From an uncultured Actinomycetes bacterium (lineage in GTDB: Bacteria > Actinomycetota > Actinomycetes > Nanopelagicales > Nanopelagicaceae), in the NCBI GenBank assembly GCA_937860175.1, contig CALMBJ010000005.1, positions 1-7,149 of the forward strand: a stretch of 7,149 nt of DNA. The letters are read 5' to 3'. Position 1 is the first letter of the stretch. Each line of letters begins with the position of its first letter. The notes beneath the pieces were generated by a model. It was not told the origin of the DNA, did not search any database, and saw only the letters and a program-made list of their open reading frames with translations. The translations under genes were made by a program, and so were the position numbers. Positions 1-7,149 of the stretch are shown here, piece after piece.

Positions 1-166
1 CCACATCTTCTATGTGATGCAAAACAAGTTTGCCGGCACAAATGTGCGTAGCGGATTTGTGCATGTTCCACTGATGGATGAGCAGGCAGGGGAGTTCCCC
101 GGTTTACCTACGATGCCGTTGAATCAGATGGTTAAAGCGGTTCGAATTATGCTCGAAGCGCTATAG
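1..166 (+). CDS. pcp: Pyroglutamyl-peptidase I (pyrrolidone-carboxylate peptidase), C-terminal fragment
   Basis: This is the 3' end of a gene cut by the window edge. The frame starts at base 2 and gives 54 residues before TAG at 164-166. It matches the C-terminus of cysteine peptidase family C15, cytosolic enzymes that remove N-terminal pyroglutamate from peptides. The first visible residues, HIFY, fit directly after the Cys-Asn of the family's active-site CNxxxY motif. The lone C at base 1 is compatible with an AAC asparagine codon, so the catalytic Cys should lie just outside the window. The catalytic His is visible in GFVHVP (fragment residues 18-23, His codon 62-64), followed by the usual short C-terminal helix. 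The last 20 bp overlap the 3' end of the convergent aminotransferase gene. The assignment rests on this short but diagnostic tail; the rest of the protein cannot be judged. Confidence 0.85.
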   Translation, partial: HIFYVMQNKFAGTNVRSGFVHVPLMDEQAGEFPGLPTMPLNQMVKAVRIMLEAL

Positions 167-1541
167 CAAACTCACGGAAATCTTCGACAAGTAGATCAAT
201 CTCTGTTTGGCCATGTGCCAAAGAGATTAACCACTGCTCATCTAAGCCCGGAGGCGTGATGATTCCGCGGTTAAGTGCAAACAACCAATGTGCTTCTGCC
301 ACGGTGAAATCAGTTGCCTTGTAATCGCGGTAGTTGCGAACAGGTGTTGTAGACCAGGTGACACAGCCCTTTACGCCGAATCCAACAGTGTGTGCAGGGA
401 GTTGGTACTCCTCGATAATCGCGCTGATGCGATCTAACGCTTGCTGGTTAAGGGTTTCAGCTGCAGCCAACGCTTCATCGGTGCAGATGCGATCGATTGC
501 ACGGATTCCAGCCATTGCTAGCGGGTTACCGTTAAATGTTCCGAAGTGGGCCATTTTGCCGTTTGTCACAAAGTCCATGTACTTCTTCTTGCCACCAAAG
601 GCTGCAAGAGGGACTCCACCACCGATTGATTTTGCAAGGGTGATCAAATCTGGCTGCACACCTAGGCGAACAGATGCACCGTGTGCACCTGCGGTCAGGC
701 CTGTCTTTACCTCATCAAAGATAAGAACAACGTTGTACTGATCGCATAGTTCGCGAACGCGCTCTAGGTATCCCTCATCAGGAAGAACAATTGCAAGGTT
801 TTCAAGAACTGGTTCAACGATAAAGCAAGCAAGCTTCTTTGCATTTTTCTTGAACATCTTCTCAAGCGCTTCGATGTTGTTGAAAGGTACAACGTAGATA
901 TCACCTGGAACCAGGTTGGAGTCGATATATGCCTTTGGCTTTTCTGGATTTCCAATTTTATCTAGCGGTGGCTTTGAAGAGACTACAAATGGATCGTAGC
1001 TACCGTGGTAACCACCTTCGATCTTGAGTATTCCCATCTTCTCTGTGGCAGAGCGAGCAACACGTACTGCGTACATCGTTGATTCAGTTCCGCTGTTAGT
1101 AAAGCGAACCTGGTCAATCTCAAAGCGCTTACAGATTCGCTCTGCTGCATCAGTTGAAATCGGTGACGGAGTCACAAAGAGCATTCCAGTAGTTAATGAG
1201 CTCTCGATCTCTTCGATAACAGTTGGATTGAGGTGACCTGCAAACATTGCTCCAAAACCCATTGATAGGTCGAGCAGCTGTCGGCCATCAACATCTGTCA
1301 TGTATGCGCCCTTGGCGCTAGCGATTGAGATCGGATATGGATCCCAGTGCTGGAAGCTTGAGGTAACGCCTAATGGCAACGCCTTGAATGAACGGCGGCT
1401 CTCTTCTGCGCTCTTGCCTGTTCCCTTAGTAAATAGTTCCCACTCTTGCTTGAGAATATCCTCGACCCGTTTTGGGTCAATCGGAGTTGAAGTGGACGGA
1501 ACAAATCTAAATGTTTGCTTATGGTTATTCGGTGTCAGCAT
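147..1541 (-). CDS. Class III PLP-dependent aminotransferase, glutamate-1-semialdehyde aminomutase-like
   Basis: A complete 464-residue fold-type I aminotransferase of class III. The visible cofactor site is the NSGTE phosphate loop (149-153), GGYHG (176-180) whose aromatic residue stacks on PLP, IVEP (241-244), IFDEVKTG (274-281) with Asp276 for the pyridine nitrogen, the Schiff-base Lys304 in TLAKSIGGG, and FGTFNGNP (333-340) with Thr335 on the phosphate. The spacing and the AKSIGGG-type lysine motif resemble glutamate-1-semialdehyde 2,1-aminomutase (HemL) and related beta-amino-acid transaminases. However, HemL usually has DEVMTGFRV and is about 430 residues, whereas this protein has DEVKTGLTAG and an N-terminal extension of roughly 35-40 residues. 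I therefore call the family but not the substrate. It is transcribed alone, divergently from the M15 peptidase, and no heme gene is next to it. The ATG at 1541 has no evident Shine-Dalgarno site, and there is no upstream in-frame ATG nearby. The stop TAA lies inside the end of the convergent pcp gene. Confidence 0.9.
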   Translation of the reverse strand: MLTPNNHKQTFRFVPSTSTPIDPKRVEDILKQEWELFTKGTGKSAEESRRSFKALPLGVTSSFQHWDPYPISIASAKGAYMTDVDGRQLLDLSMGFGAMFAGHLNPTVIEEIESSLTTGMLFVTPSPISTDAAERICKRFEIDQVRFTNSGTESTMYAVRVARSATEKMGILKIEGGYHGSYDPFVVSSKPPLDKIGNPEKPKAYIDSNLVPGDIYVVPFNNIEALEKMFKKNAKKLACFIVEPVLENLAIVLPDEGYLERVRELCDQYNVVLIFDEVKTGLTAGAHGASVRLGVQPDLITLAKSIGGGVPLAAFGGKKKYMDFVTNGKMAHFGTFNGNPLAMAGIRAIDRICTDEALAAAETLNQQALDRISAIIEEYQLPAHTVGFGVKGCVTWSTTPVRNYRDYKATDFTVAEAHWLFALNRGIITPPGLDEQWLISLAHGQTEIDLLVEDFREFAIALRA

Positions 1542-1563
1542 TTGTAAAACTTGTACGGCAAAG

Positions 1564-1580
1564 GTTTCAGCTTTTGAAAC
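1564..1580. promoter_or_regulatory. Perfect inverted repeat GTTTCA-N5-TGAAAC, candidate operator
   Basis: Two 6-bp arms, GTTTCA at 1564-1569 and TGAAAC at 1575-1580, are exact reverse complements around a 5-bp centre. The element lies 23-39 bp upstream of the aminotransferase ATG, where a repressor or activator would contact its promoter. Right after it, AAAC-TC-GTTT (1577-1586) forms a second overlapping small palindrome. A dimeric helix-turn-helix operator is plausible, but no regulator gene is in the window and such arms can occur by chance. Confidence 0.35.
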
Positions 1581-1611
1581 TCGTTTGAGAAGTACTCTCC
1601 CGGTTCGTTTT

Positions 1612-1629
1612 TTAGTTAGTTTTAACTAA
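1612..1629. repeat. Perfect AT-rich inverted repeat TTAGTTA-N4-TAACTAA
   Basis: Seven-base arms (1612-1618 and 1623-1629) are exact reverse complements around GTTT. The element lies in the middle of the divergent intergenic region between the aminotransferase and the M15 peptidase. It is not a convincing intrinsic terminator: the T-run precedes the stem on the plus strand, so an A-run follows it on the minus strand, and the stem is AT-rich. A protein-binding site is the more likely role. Confidence 0.35.
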
Positions 1630-1644
1630 GGCCTAATTCTCCCA

Positions 1645-1662
1645 TGCTTTATTTAAAAAGCA
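1645..1662. promoter_or_regulatory. Inverted repeat TGCTTT-N6-AAAGCA inside the M15 peptidase promoter
   Basis: Arms TGCTTT (1645-1650) and AAAGCA (1657-1662) are exact reverse complements around ATTTAA. The repeat ends 6 bp upstream of the candidate -10 hexamer at 1669 and covers the space where the -35 region and spacer should be. A protein bound here would interfere with or assist RNA polymerase at the peptidase promoter. This is inferred from position only. Confidence 0.35.
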
Positions 1663-1668
1663 ACCCCG

Positions 1669-1680
1669 TAGACTGCAGCC
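1669..1680 (+). promoter_or_regulatory. Leaderless-type -10 element TAGACT for the M15 peptidase gene
   Basis: TAGACT (1669-1674) fits the TANNNT -10 consensus of actinobacterial sigma-A-type promoters. It stands exactly 6 bp before the ATG at 1681, so transcription would begin at or next to the start codon, giving a leaderless mRNA. No Shine-Dalgarno sequence is present before the ATG, which agrees. No good -35 TTGACA match is seen. The same hexamer at the same distance precedes the ABC ATPase gene. Confidence 0.55.
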
Positions 1681-2268
1681 ATGAGAAAAACCAGGGTTTT
1701 TATAGCCTTTTTATTGGTTTTTTCACTCTTTAATGAGGTATCTCACGCTTCGGACACAATTCCATTGCAATGCATGAATAAAAAAACAAAGCTTTTGCGT
1801 ATTTCCAATGTAATTAAGGGATGTGAAAAAACCGAGGTTTCTTTAGGTGCGGGCGCAATTTCTCGTTCCTTGATCCGTCCGAGCGATGTAGATAAGCAAC
1901 TTATGTACCGCTTTCAAGCAGCACAAGCAGCAGCAAAGAAAGAGGGAGAGACCATTTACATAGTTTCAGGTTTTCGAACTCTTAGCCGTCAGCAAACTTT
2001 GTTTAATCAAGCGGTTCGCAAGTATGGATCCAAAAATGAGGCAAGTAAGTGGGTTGCACCTCCATTGATATCGCATCATCCATGGGGCATTGCTATTGAT
2101 GTTAATTATCCAGATGAACCAGTGGGTGCCGGCTGGTTAGAGATTCACGGAAGCAAGTTTGGTTTGTGCCGCGTTTTCGAAAATGAATGGTGGCATTTTG
2201 AACCGGTAATTGCACCAGGTTGGAAGTGTCCGCCTTTGGTACCTGATGCTCGCTACAGCAAGGATTAA
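1681..2268 (+). CDS. Secreted M15B-family D-alanyl-D-alanine carboxypeptidase (VanY-like)
   Basis: A 195-residue exported zinc peptidase. Residues 1-23 form a signal peptide: basic MRKTR, a hydrophobic run, then an SHA-S cleavage-like site. The catalytic domain carries SGFR (96-99), the family motif SxHxxGxAxD at 131-140 (zinc ligands His133 and Asp140), and EWWHFE at 169-174 (catalytic Glu169, third zinc ligand His172), so all active-site residues are intact. VanY-type enzymes trim the terminal D-Ala of peptidoglycan stem peptides outside the membrane. Between signal peptide and enzyme domain, residues 27-55 form a short segment with Cys31 and Cys48 in a C-x-NKKT-x5-R pattern, resembling a small motif I recall from secreted actinobacterial proteins. 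Lack of a membrane anchor suggests release or wall association. Its stop codon shares TTAA with that of the convergent ABC permease. The start region looks more AT-rich than its neighbours. Confidence 0.88.
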   Translation: MRKTRVFIAFLLVFSLFNEVSHASDTIPLQCMNKKTKLLRISNVIKGCEKTEVSLGAGAISRSLIRPSDVDKQLMYRFQAAQAAAKKEGETIYIVSGFRTLSRQQTLFNQAVRKYGSKNEASKWVAPPLISHHPWGIAIDVNYPDEPVGAGWLEIHGSKFGLCRVFENEWWHFEPVIAPGWKCPPLVPDARYSKD

Positions 2269-3077
2269 CGAAGGAACAAAGCTCGTAATCTACGTGAGGT
2301 AACAAATAGTCCTACAGCGATCATCACTAAGAAGTATGCGATATGTACAAAGACTCCTGAGGTTAGATTTCCAAACCAAAAGGCGCGAACCAATTCGATT
2401 CCATGCCACAGCGGCAAGGCCATGATTATCTTTTCCAACCAATCTGGGTAGACAGAGATTGGGTAGAGCGAGCCTGAGAACAAGGTCATTGGCAGCAAGA
2501 CGATGTTAATAAAGCCCATCTGTTGGTAGGTCTTGAAGTACGAGGTAATGGCCATACCGAATGAGGCAAAGCCAAAAGCGATTAAGGACGCCGCTGGAAT
2601 AGCCAGGATCGCCCAGAAGCTTGGTGTTAGACCCAAGGCGGTAACCACAGTTAAGAAGCCAAGTGAGTACACCAGGCCTCTAATTAAGGCCCAAGTGATC
2701 TCACCGAGGGCGATATCAAGTGGTCCAAGCGGTGTTGAGAGCATGGTCTTATAAAGCTTGGATTCATTGAGTTTCCAAAAAACATTCCAGGTTGAATCAT
2801 AAATCGCACCATTCATCGCACTGTTTGCAAGCAAACCAGGTGCAATAAAGAGGGTGTAATCAATTGTTGTGTTTCCTGTAGTTACATCTCCAACAAGGCT
2901 TCCCATGCCGTAACCAAAGGCGAGCAGGAATAAAACTGGCTCAATAAAACCGGTAACAACTGGAATCCAGGTAGAGGTTCTAAAGGCGATCCACCCGCGC
3001 TCTAGAAGAACATGTGGGCGACCAGCAAACATGGCACTGGATTTTCTGCTCTCTGCAATTTGAACTGCGGTCTTCAC
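2265..3077 (-). CDS. ABC-2 type transporter permease (second of two)
   Basis: A 270-residue integral membrane subunit of an ABC-2 exporter (NodJ/DrrB-like). A roughly 35-residue cytoplasmic N-terminus is followed by about six hydrophobic segments (near 38-60, 74-95, 124-150, 154-178, 187-207, 243-262). The conserved ABC-2 signature lies between segments five and six: LPMTLFSGSLYPI (195-207), a short amphipathic stretch, then PLWHGIELVRA (222-232). The N-terminal extension before the first membrane segment is longer than in the upstream permease. The start is GTG at 3077, chosen because it forms a GTGA overlap with the TGA of the upstream permease, typical of translational coupling; an ATG at residue 16 is the alternative. 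It most likely forms a heterodimer with the preceding permease, powered by the ATPase at the head of the operon. The substrate cannot be read from the sequence. Its TAA overlaps the TAA of the convergent peptidase gene. Confidence 0.88.
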   Translation of the reverse strand: MKTAVQIAESRKSSAMFAGRPHVLLERGWIAFRTSTWIPVVTGFIEPVLFLLAFGYGMGSLVGDVTTGNTTIDYTLFIAPGLLANSAMNGAIYDSTWNVFWKLNESKLYKTMLSTPLGPLDIALGEITWALIRGLVYSLGFLTVVTALGLTPSFWAILAIPAASLIAFGFASFGMAITSYFKTYQQMGFINIVLLPMTLFSGSLYPISVYPDWLEKIIMALPLWHGIELVRAFWFGNLTSGVFVHIAYFLVMIAVGLFVTSRRLRALFLR

Positions 3078-3886
3078 TTTGCCAACCTCTTTTCAAATTG
3101 GCGAGTAGCGAGAATTAATCCAACAACAACTAATGTCGCAAGAACTAAGAAGTGAACAATCACCATTAAGTTGCTGACTCCGTAATCGTAGGCAGCTTCA
3201 CGGCCTAGTTCAGTTGCATGCCACAACGGTGAGATCCAACCAATTGGCTGAAGGTAAATCGGCATCGAAGACAAAGGAAAGAATGTTCCAGAGAACAAGA
3301 ACATCGGCATAATCACGAGGCGGCCAAGGATGTTAAAGAATTGATCATCTTTTTCAATCTTTGCCGCAGCAAACAAGATTACTGCACCAAAAGCACCACC
3401 ACCGAGAACAGCAACAGGCAATAACAAAATGCTTACGCCAAAATCAACAACATTGAAGGCGAGCAATAAAATGTAGTAAATGCTTACTGAAAAGATTGCA
3501 CGGCATAGTGCTGCCAGATACACACCGATTGCTATCTGACGTCCAGTAATTGGGGTGGCATTTTGCGCAAAGAAGAGTTTGCGCCACTTGAATCCTTCAA
3601 TGGTTGGAAACACTGTTTCATCCATAATGCCTGTAATTGCGGTATTTGCCAGCAACGCAGGTGCGATAAAAGCTATGTATTTAATGCCATTTGTGCCGCT
3701 TGTGCCCGAACCTTGTTCTACAAGTACGCCAATACCAATGCCCACCGCGATTAAATAGAAAAATGGGTTTCCAATATCAACGGCCGCAATAATTGTTCGC
3801 CACTTAGACATCGACTTCAAACGTGCTGAAGCTATATACAAAGCCCCAAAACGCTGAATCTGTGGAACATCAATACCTGCGTTCAT
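3074..3886 (-). CDS. ABC-2 type transporter permease (first of two)
   Basis: A 270-residue membrane protein with about six hydrophobic segments (near 32-56, 70-90, 119-145, 150-176, 185-205, 238-262). It has the NodJ/DrrB-family motif MPMFLFSGTFFPL (193-205) and PLWHATELGR (220-229). These align in position and pattern with the same motifs of the downstream permease, so the two genes look like ancient paralogues. The ATG at 3886 overlaps the TGA of the ATPase gene (ATGA), and its own TGA overlaps the GTG of the next gene, so all three should be translated in a coupled way. Membrane location and a role as half of the translocation channel follow from the family. Substrates known for relatives include drugs, lipooligosaccharide and polyketides, but nothing here selects among them. 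Confidence 0.88.
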   Translation of the reverse strand: MNAGIDVPQIQRFGALYIASARLKSMSKWRTIIAAVDIGNPFFYLIAVGIGIGVLVEQGSGTSGTNGIKYIAFIAPALLANTAITGIMDETVFPTIEGFKWRKLFFAQNATPITGRQIAIGVYLAALCRAIFSVSIYYILLLAFNVVDFGVSILLLPVAVLGGGAFGAVILFAAAKIEKDDQFFNILGRLVIMPMFLFSGTFFPLSSMPIYLQPIGWISPLWHATELGREAAYDYGVSNLMVIVHFLVLATLVVVGLILATRQFEKRLAK

Positions 3887-4809
3887 TCAATCAGGGTTCT
3901 TCCGGTTAGACGTAGGAAGACATCCTCAAGTGAGCTACGACGAACAAGCGAGGTAGTTGGATGTAGCTTCATCGCTGTAATTTGCTCAAGAAGTTGTTCG
4001 CCATCTTCGGTGTACATCAGTAAGCGATCTGGAAGCGTTTCCATACGCTCGCAAATTTGAGCAAGCTGCGGTGCAACCTCTTTGTTACGGTCGCTACCAA
4101 AGCGAACCTCAAGAACTTCCTTGCTTGAATACTCTTTAATCAATCCGGCAGGTGATCCCTCAGCCATGATGGAGCCCTTATCCATTACAACAAGACGATC
4201 ACATAGTTGCTCTGCTTCATCCATGAAGTGTGTTGTTAGAACAAGGGTGACACCTTGTTCCTTAAGGCGGAACAAGCGATCCCACAAAATATGTCGTGCT
4301 TGTGGATCTAAACCGGTAGTTGGTTCATCAAGTAACAAAATATCTGGCTCACTTACTAAACCGCGCGCAATTGTTAAACGGCGCTTCATTCCGCCACTGA
4401 GCGCTTCAACCTTTACATCACGCTTTTCTTCTAACTGAGCAAACTCAAGAAGCTCTTCAATCTTGTTCTTAATAAACTTCTTTGACAAACCAAAGTAGCG
4501 TCCATAGATGTATAGATTTTCTGTAACTGTTAGCTCGTTATCCAGGTTATCTTGTTGTGGCACAACACCTAAGTGCGCGCGAACAAGTGGGCCAAACTGC
4601 TCTGGGTCCTTGCCTAGGATCTCGACAGTTCCTGAGGTTCTGGTCGATGTGGCAGCCAAGATCCGCATGGTGGTTGATTTACCAGCGCCGTTGGGGCCAA
4701 GTAAACCGAAGGACTCACCCTTAGCCACATCGAAGTCGATGCCGTTTACAGCGGTGAAATCCCCGAAAACCTTGGTTAAACCACGTACAGAAATGAGCGG
4801 ATTAGACAT
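3883..4809 (-). CDS. ABC transporter ATP-binding protein, DrrA/NodI-like (ABC-2 exporter ATPase)
   Basis: A 308-residue cytoplasmic ATPase that heads a three-gene exporter operon. All nucleotide-binding motifs are intact: Walker A GPNGAGKST (38-46), Q-loop in VVPQQDN (Gln85/86), signature LSGGM (137-141), Walker B LLLDEP (158-163) with catalytic Glu162, D-loop GLD (166-168), and switch His194 in LTTHFMDEAEQ. The C-terminal extension (about 225-308) ends in SLEDVFLRLTGRTL, the tail typical of the DAME-type DrrA/NodI/CcmA group of drug- and lipooligosaccharide-exporter ATPases. The ATG at 4809 is supported by a TAGACT -10 hexamer exactly 6 bp upstream, which implies a leaderless mRNA. The intervening GGAGAG also resembles a Shine-Dalgarno site but sits too close to the ATG to be a good one. 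The gene is divergent from guaB1 across 32 bp. A drug-resistance role is possible but not shown. Confidence 0.92.
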   Translation of the reverse strand: MSNPLISVRGLTKVFGDFTAVNGIDFDVAKGESFGLLGPNGAGKSTTMRILAATSTRTSGTVEILGKDPEQFGPLVRAHLGVVPQQDNLDNELTVTENLYIYGRYFGLSKKFIKNKIEELLEFAQLEEKRDVKVEALSGGMKRRLTIARGLVSEPDILLLDEPTTGLDPQARHILWDRLFRLKEQGVTLVLTTHFMDEAEQLCDRLVVMDKGSIMAEGSPAGLIKEYSSKEVLEVRFGSDRNKEVAPQLAQICERMETLPDRLLMYTEDGEQLLEQITAMKLHPTTSLVRRSSLEDVFLRLTGRTLIE

Positions 4810-4821
4810 CTCTCCAGTCTA
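4810..4821 (-). promoter_or_regulatory. Leaderless-type -10 element TAGACT for the ABC exporter operon
   Basis: Read on the minus strand, TAGACT occupies 4821-4816 and is followed by exactly six bases (GGAGAG) and the ATG at 4809. This matches the TANNNT-N6-7-start arrangement typical of leaderless actinobacterial transcripts, and it is the same hexamer and spacing as at the M15 peptidase gene. No clear -35 element is seen. Confidence 0.55.
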
Positions 4822-4826
4822 CCTGA

Positions 4827-6278
<1,452 letters not shown>

Positions 6279-6283
6279 CACAT

Positions 6284-7149
6284 ATGGAAAAACCAACGAT
6301 CATCCTTGCGACAAGCAATGGAGTTGGAATGGGCCACCTAGCCCGGGCAAGTGCGGTTGCGGTTGCGCTTAAAGAGGTCGCTAACCCAATCATTGTTTCA
6401 ATGGCGGGCGGCATCGCCGAGATTCCATCATTTATGGGCATTCGCTGCGAGTACATTCCAGGAAAAGATCGAATGTGGATGACCCGCGAAAAGTGGGATA
6501 TCTATCTACGCGATCGTTTGCTTGCTCTCGTTGAAGAAACTGGCGCAAAGGTTTTGTCATTTGATGGCGTTGTTCCTTATCCAGGTGTGATCGCTGCAAA
6601 GAATTCAAACCCAGATCTAAAGCTTGTGTGGGTACGTCGCGGTCTGTGGCAGAAGAAGCCACAACGATTTGTTTTAGGTTTGCAATCGGCGATGATGGAT
6701 AAGGTAATTGAGCCTGGCGACATTGCACGTTCATATGATTTTGGTCCGACAGCAACCCGTAAGGATTCAGTTTTAACCTCACCAGTTTCACTCTTCCGTA
6801 AAGAGGATGCGATGACACGTGAGGAGGCTCGCAAAGCACTTGGCCTCGATTTGAATCGACCAACCGCACTAGTTCAATTAGGAACAGGCGATAGCGATGT
6901 CAATGAAAAAATGACTGCAGCACTTTCAGGTTTGCTTGGTTGGAAGGATCTACAGGTTATTCTGACTAAGGCACCGGTTGATAAAGATGGAAAATCTCTC
7001 GCACCAGAAGGATTAGATCTGAAGGTTGCTAGATACTTCCCGCTTGCAAAGGTCTTACATGCCTTTGATGCAGGTATTTGTGCAACGGGATACAACGGAG
7101 TTCATGAGCTTCTTCCCGCACAGGTTCCTACAGTTTTCGTCTCAAATAT
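6284..7149 (+). CDS. GT-B fold glycosyltransferase (MurG/GT28-like), 3' end cut off
   Basis: An open frame from ATG at 6284 runs through the window edge, giving 288 residues with no stop. The N-terminus TSNGVGMGHLARA (10-22) is the glycine-rich acceptor-side loop of GT-B enzymes such as MurG. The second Rossmann domain begins near residue 193 (TALVQLGTGDS). Residues 262-287, with DAGICATGYNGVHELLPAQVP and FVSN following, match the nucleotide-sugar-binding region of the GT28 C-terminal domain: the conserved Gly, Asn, Glu275 and P-x-x-x-V. It therefore probably transfers a sugar from a UDP- or other NDP-sugar to a lipid, glycan or small molecule, at the cytoplasmic side of the membrane. It is not MurG itself, since the flanking division genes are absent and the motifs differ. 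Five bases separate it from guaB1, so co-transcription is likely; GGAG at 6268-6271 is a weak, rather distant ribosome site. Confidence 0.8.
   Translation, partial: MEKPTIILATSNGVGMGHLARASAVAVALKEVANPIIVSMAGGIAEIPSFMGIRCEYIPGKDRMWMTREKWDIYLRDRLLALVEETGAKVLSFDGVVPYPGVIAAKNSNPDLKLVWVRRGLWQKKPQRFVLGLQSAMMDKVIEPGDIARSYDFGPTATRKDSVLTSPVSLFRKEDAMTREEARKALGLDLNRPTALVQLGTGDSDVNEKMTAALSGLLGWKDLQVILTKAPVDKDGKSLAPEGLDLKVARYFPLAKVLHAFDAGICATGYNGVHELLPAQVPTVFVSN

Noticed and set aside
147..1541. Calling the aminotransferase hemL
   Set aside because: The active-site environment and N-terminal length depart from HemL, and no heme-pathway gene is nearby; only the family is supported.
1612..1629. Intrinsic terminator at TTAGTTA-N4-TAACTAA
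   Set aside because: The stem is AT-rich, and the T-run lies on the wrong side: before the hairpin on the plus strand, an A-run after it on the minus strand. It also sits in a divergent region where no transcript needs to end.
3555..3758. Open frames of 63-67 codons on the plus strand inside the first permease gene
   Set aside because: They are antisense to a well-supported membrane protein, overlap each other in different frames, have no family resemblance, and have no promoter or ribosome site.
4082..4438. 118-codon plus-strand open frame inside the ABC ATPase gene
   Set aside because: It is the complementary strand of the conserved ATPase domain; its Ser/Arg-rich composition is typical of an antisense shadow frame.
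4810..4815. GGAGAG before the ABC ATPase ATG as a Shine-Dalgarno site
   Set aside because: It directly abuts the start codon, leaving only about two bases of spacing from GGAG, and it lies between a -10 hexamer and the ATG, so it would probably not be in the transcript as a leader.
6432..6869. 145-codon minus-strand open frame within the glycosyltransferase gene
   Set aside because: The plus-strand frame carries recognisable GT-B motifs throughout, while this one has no motif, no start context and no family resemblance.

Overview
The window looks like a piece of a compact actinobacterial chromosome. The strongest taxonomic marker is a complete GuaB1-type IMPDH/GMPR-family gene (4842-6278), a subfamily largely restricted to Actinobacteria. 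Base composition looks moderate rather than GC-rich (judged by eye, not computed), gaps are very short, convergent genes overlap at their ends, and at least two genes have leaderless-style starts. Together this fits a streamlined freshwater actinobacterium of the acI / Nanopelagicales kind (Planktophila- or Nanopelagicus-like). That placement is an inference.

Layout: (1) 1-166, plus strand: the last 54 codons of a pyroglutamyl-peptidase I gene (pcp). (2) 147-1541, minus: a complete class III PLP aminotransferase of the glutamate-1-semialdehyde aminomutase-like group, overlapping the pcp end by 20 bp. (3) 1542-1680: the only sizeable intergenic region (139 bp), divergent, with three perfect small inverted repeats and a leaderless-type promoter. 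(4) 1681-2268, plus: a secreted M15B (VanY-like) D,D-carboxypeptidase. (5) 4809-2265, minus: a three-gene ABC-2 exporter operon (ATPase, permease, permease) in which each junction is a 4-bp start/stop overlap. Its last stop codon shares a TTAA with the stop of the peptidase gene. (6) 4810-4841: a 32-bp divergent intergenic region that must hold promoters for both sides. (7) 4842-6278, plus: guaB1. (8) 6284 to the window edge, plus: the first 288 codons of a GT-B glycosyltransferase, 5 bp downstream of guaB1.

Functionally this is a housekeeping neighbourhood: peptide and cell-wall turnover (Pcp, M15 peptidase), export of an unknown substrate (ABC-2 transporter), purine interconversion (GuaB1), and probable glycan or glycolipid synthesis (glycosyltransferase). 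I see no mobile element, CRISPR array, RNA gene, phage gene or defence system. I do not see a previously undescribed multi-gene system. The most interesting signals are small: promoter architecture, the palindrome cluster, and an N-terminal Cys-containing mini-domain on the M15 peptidase.
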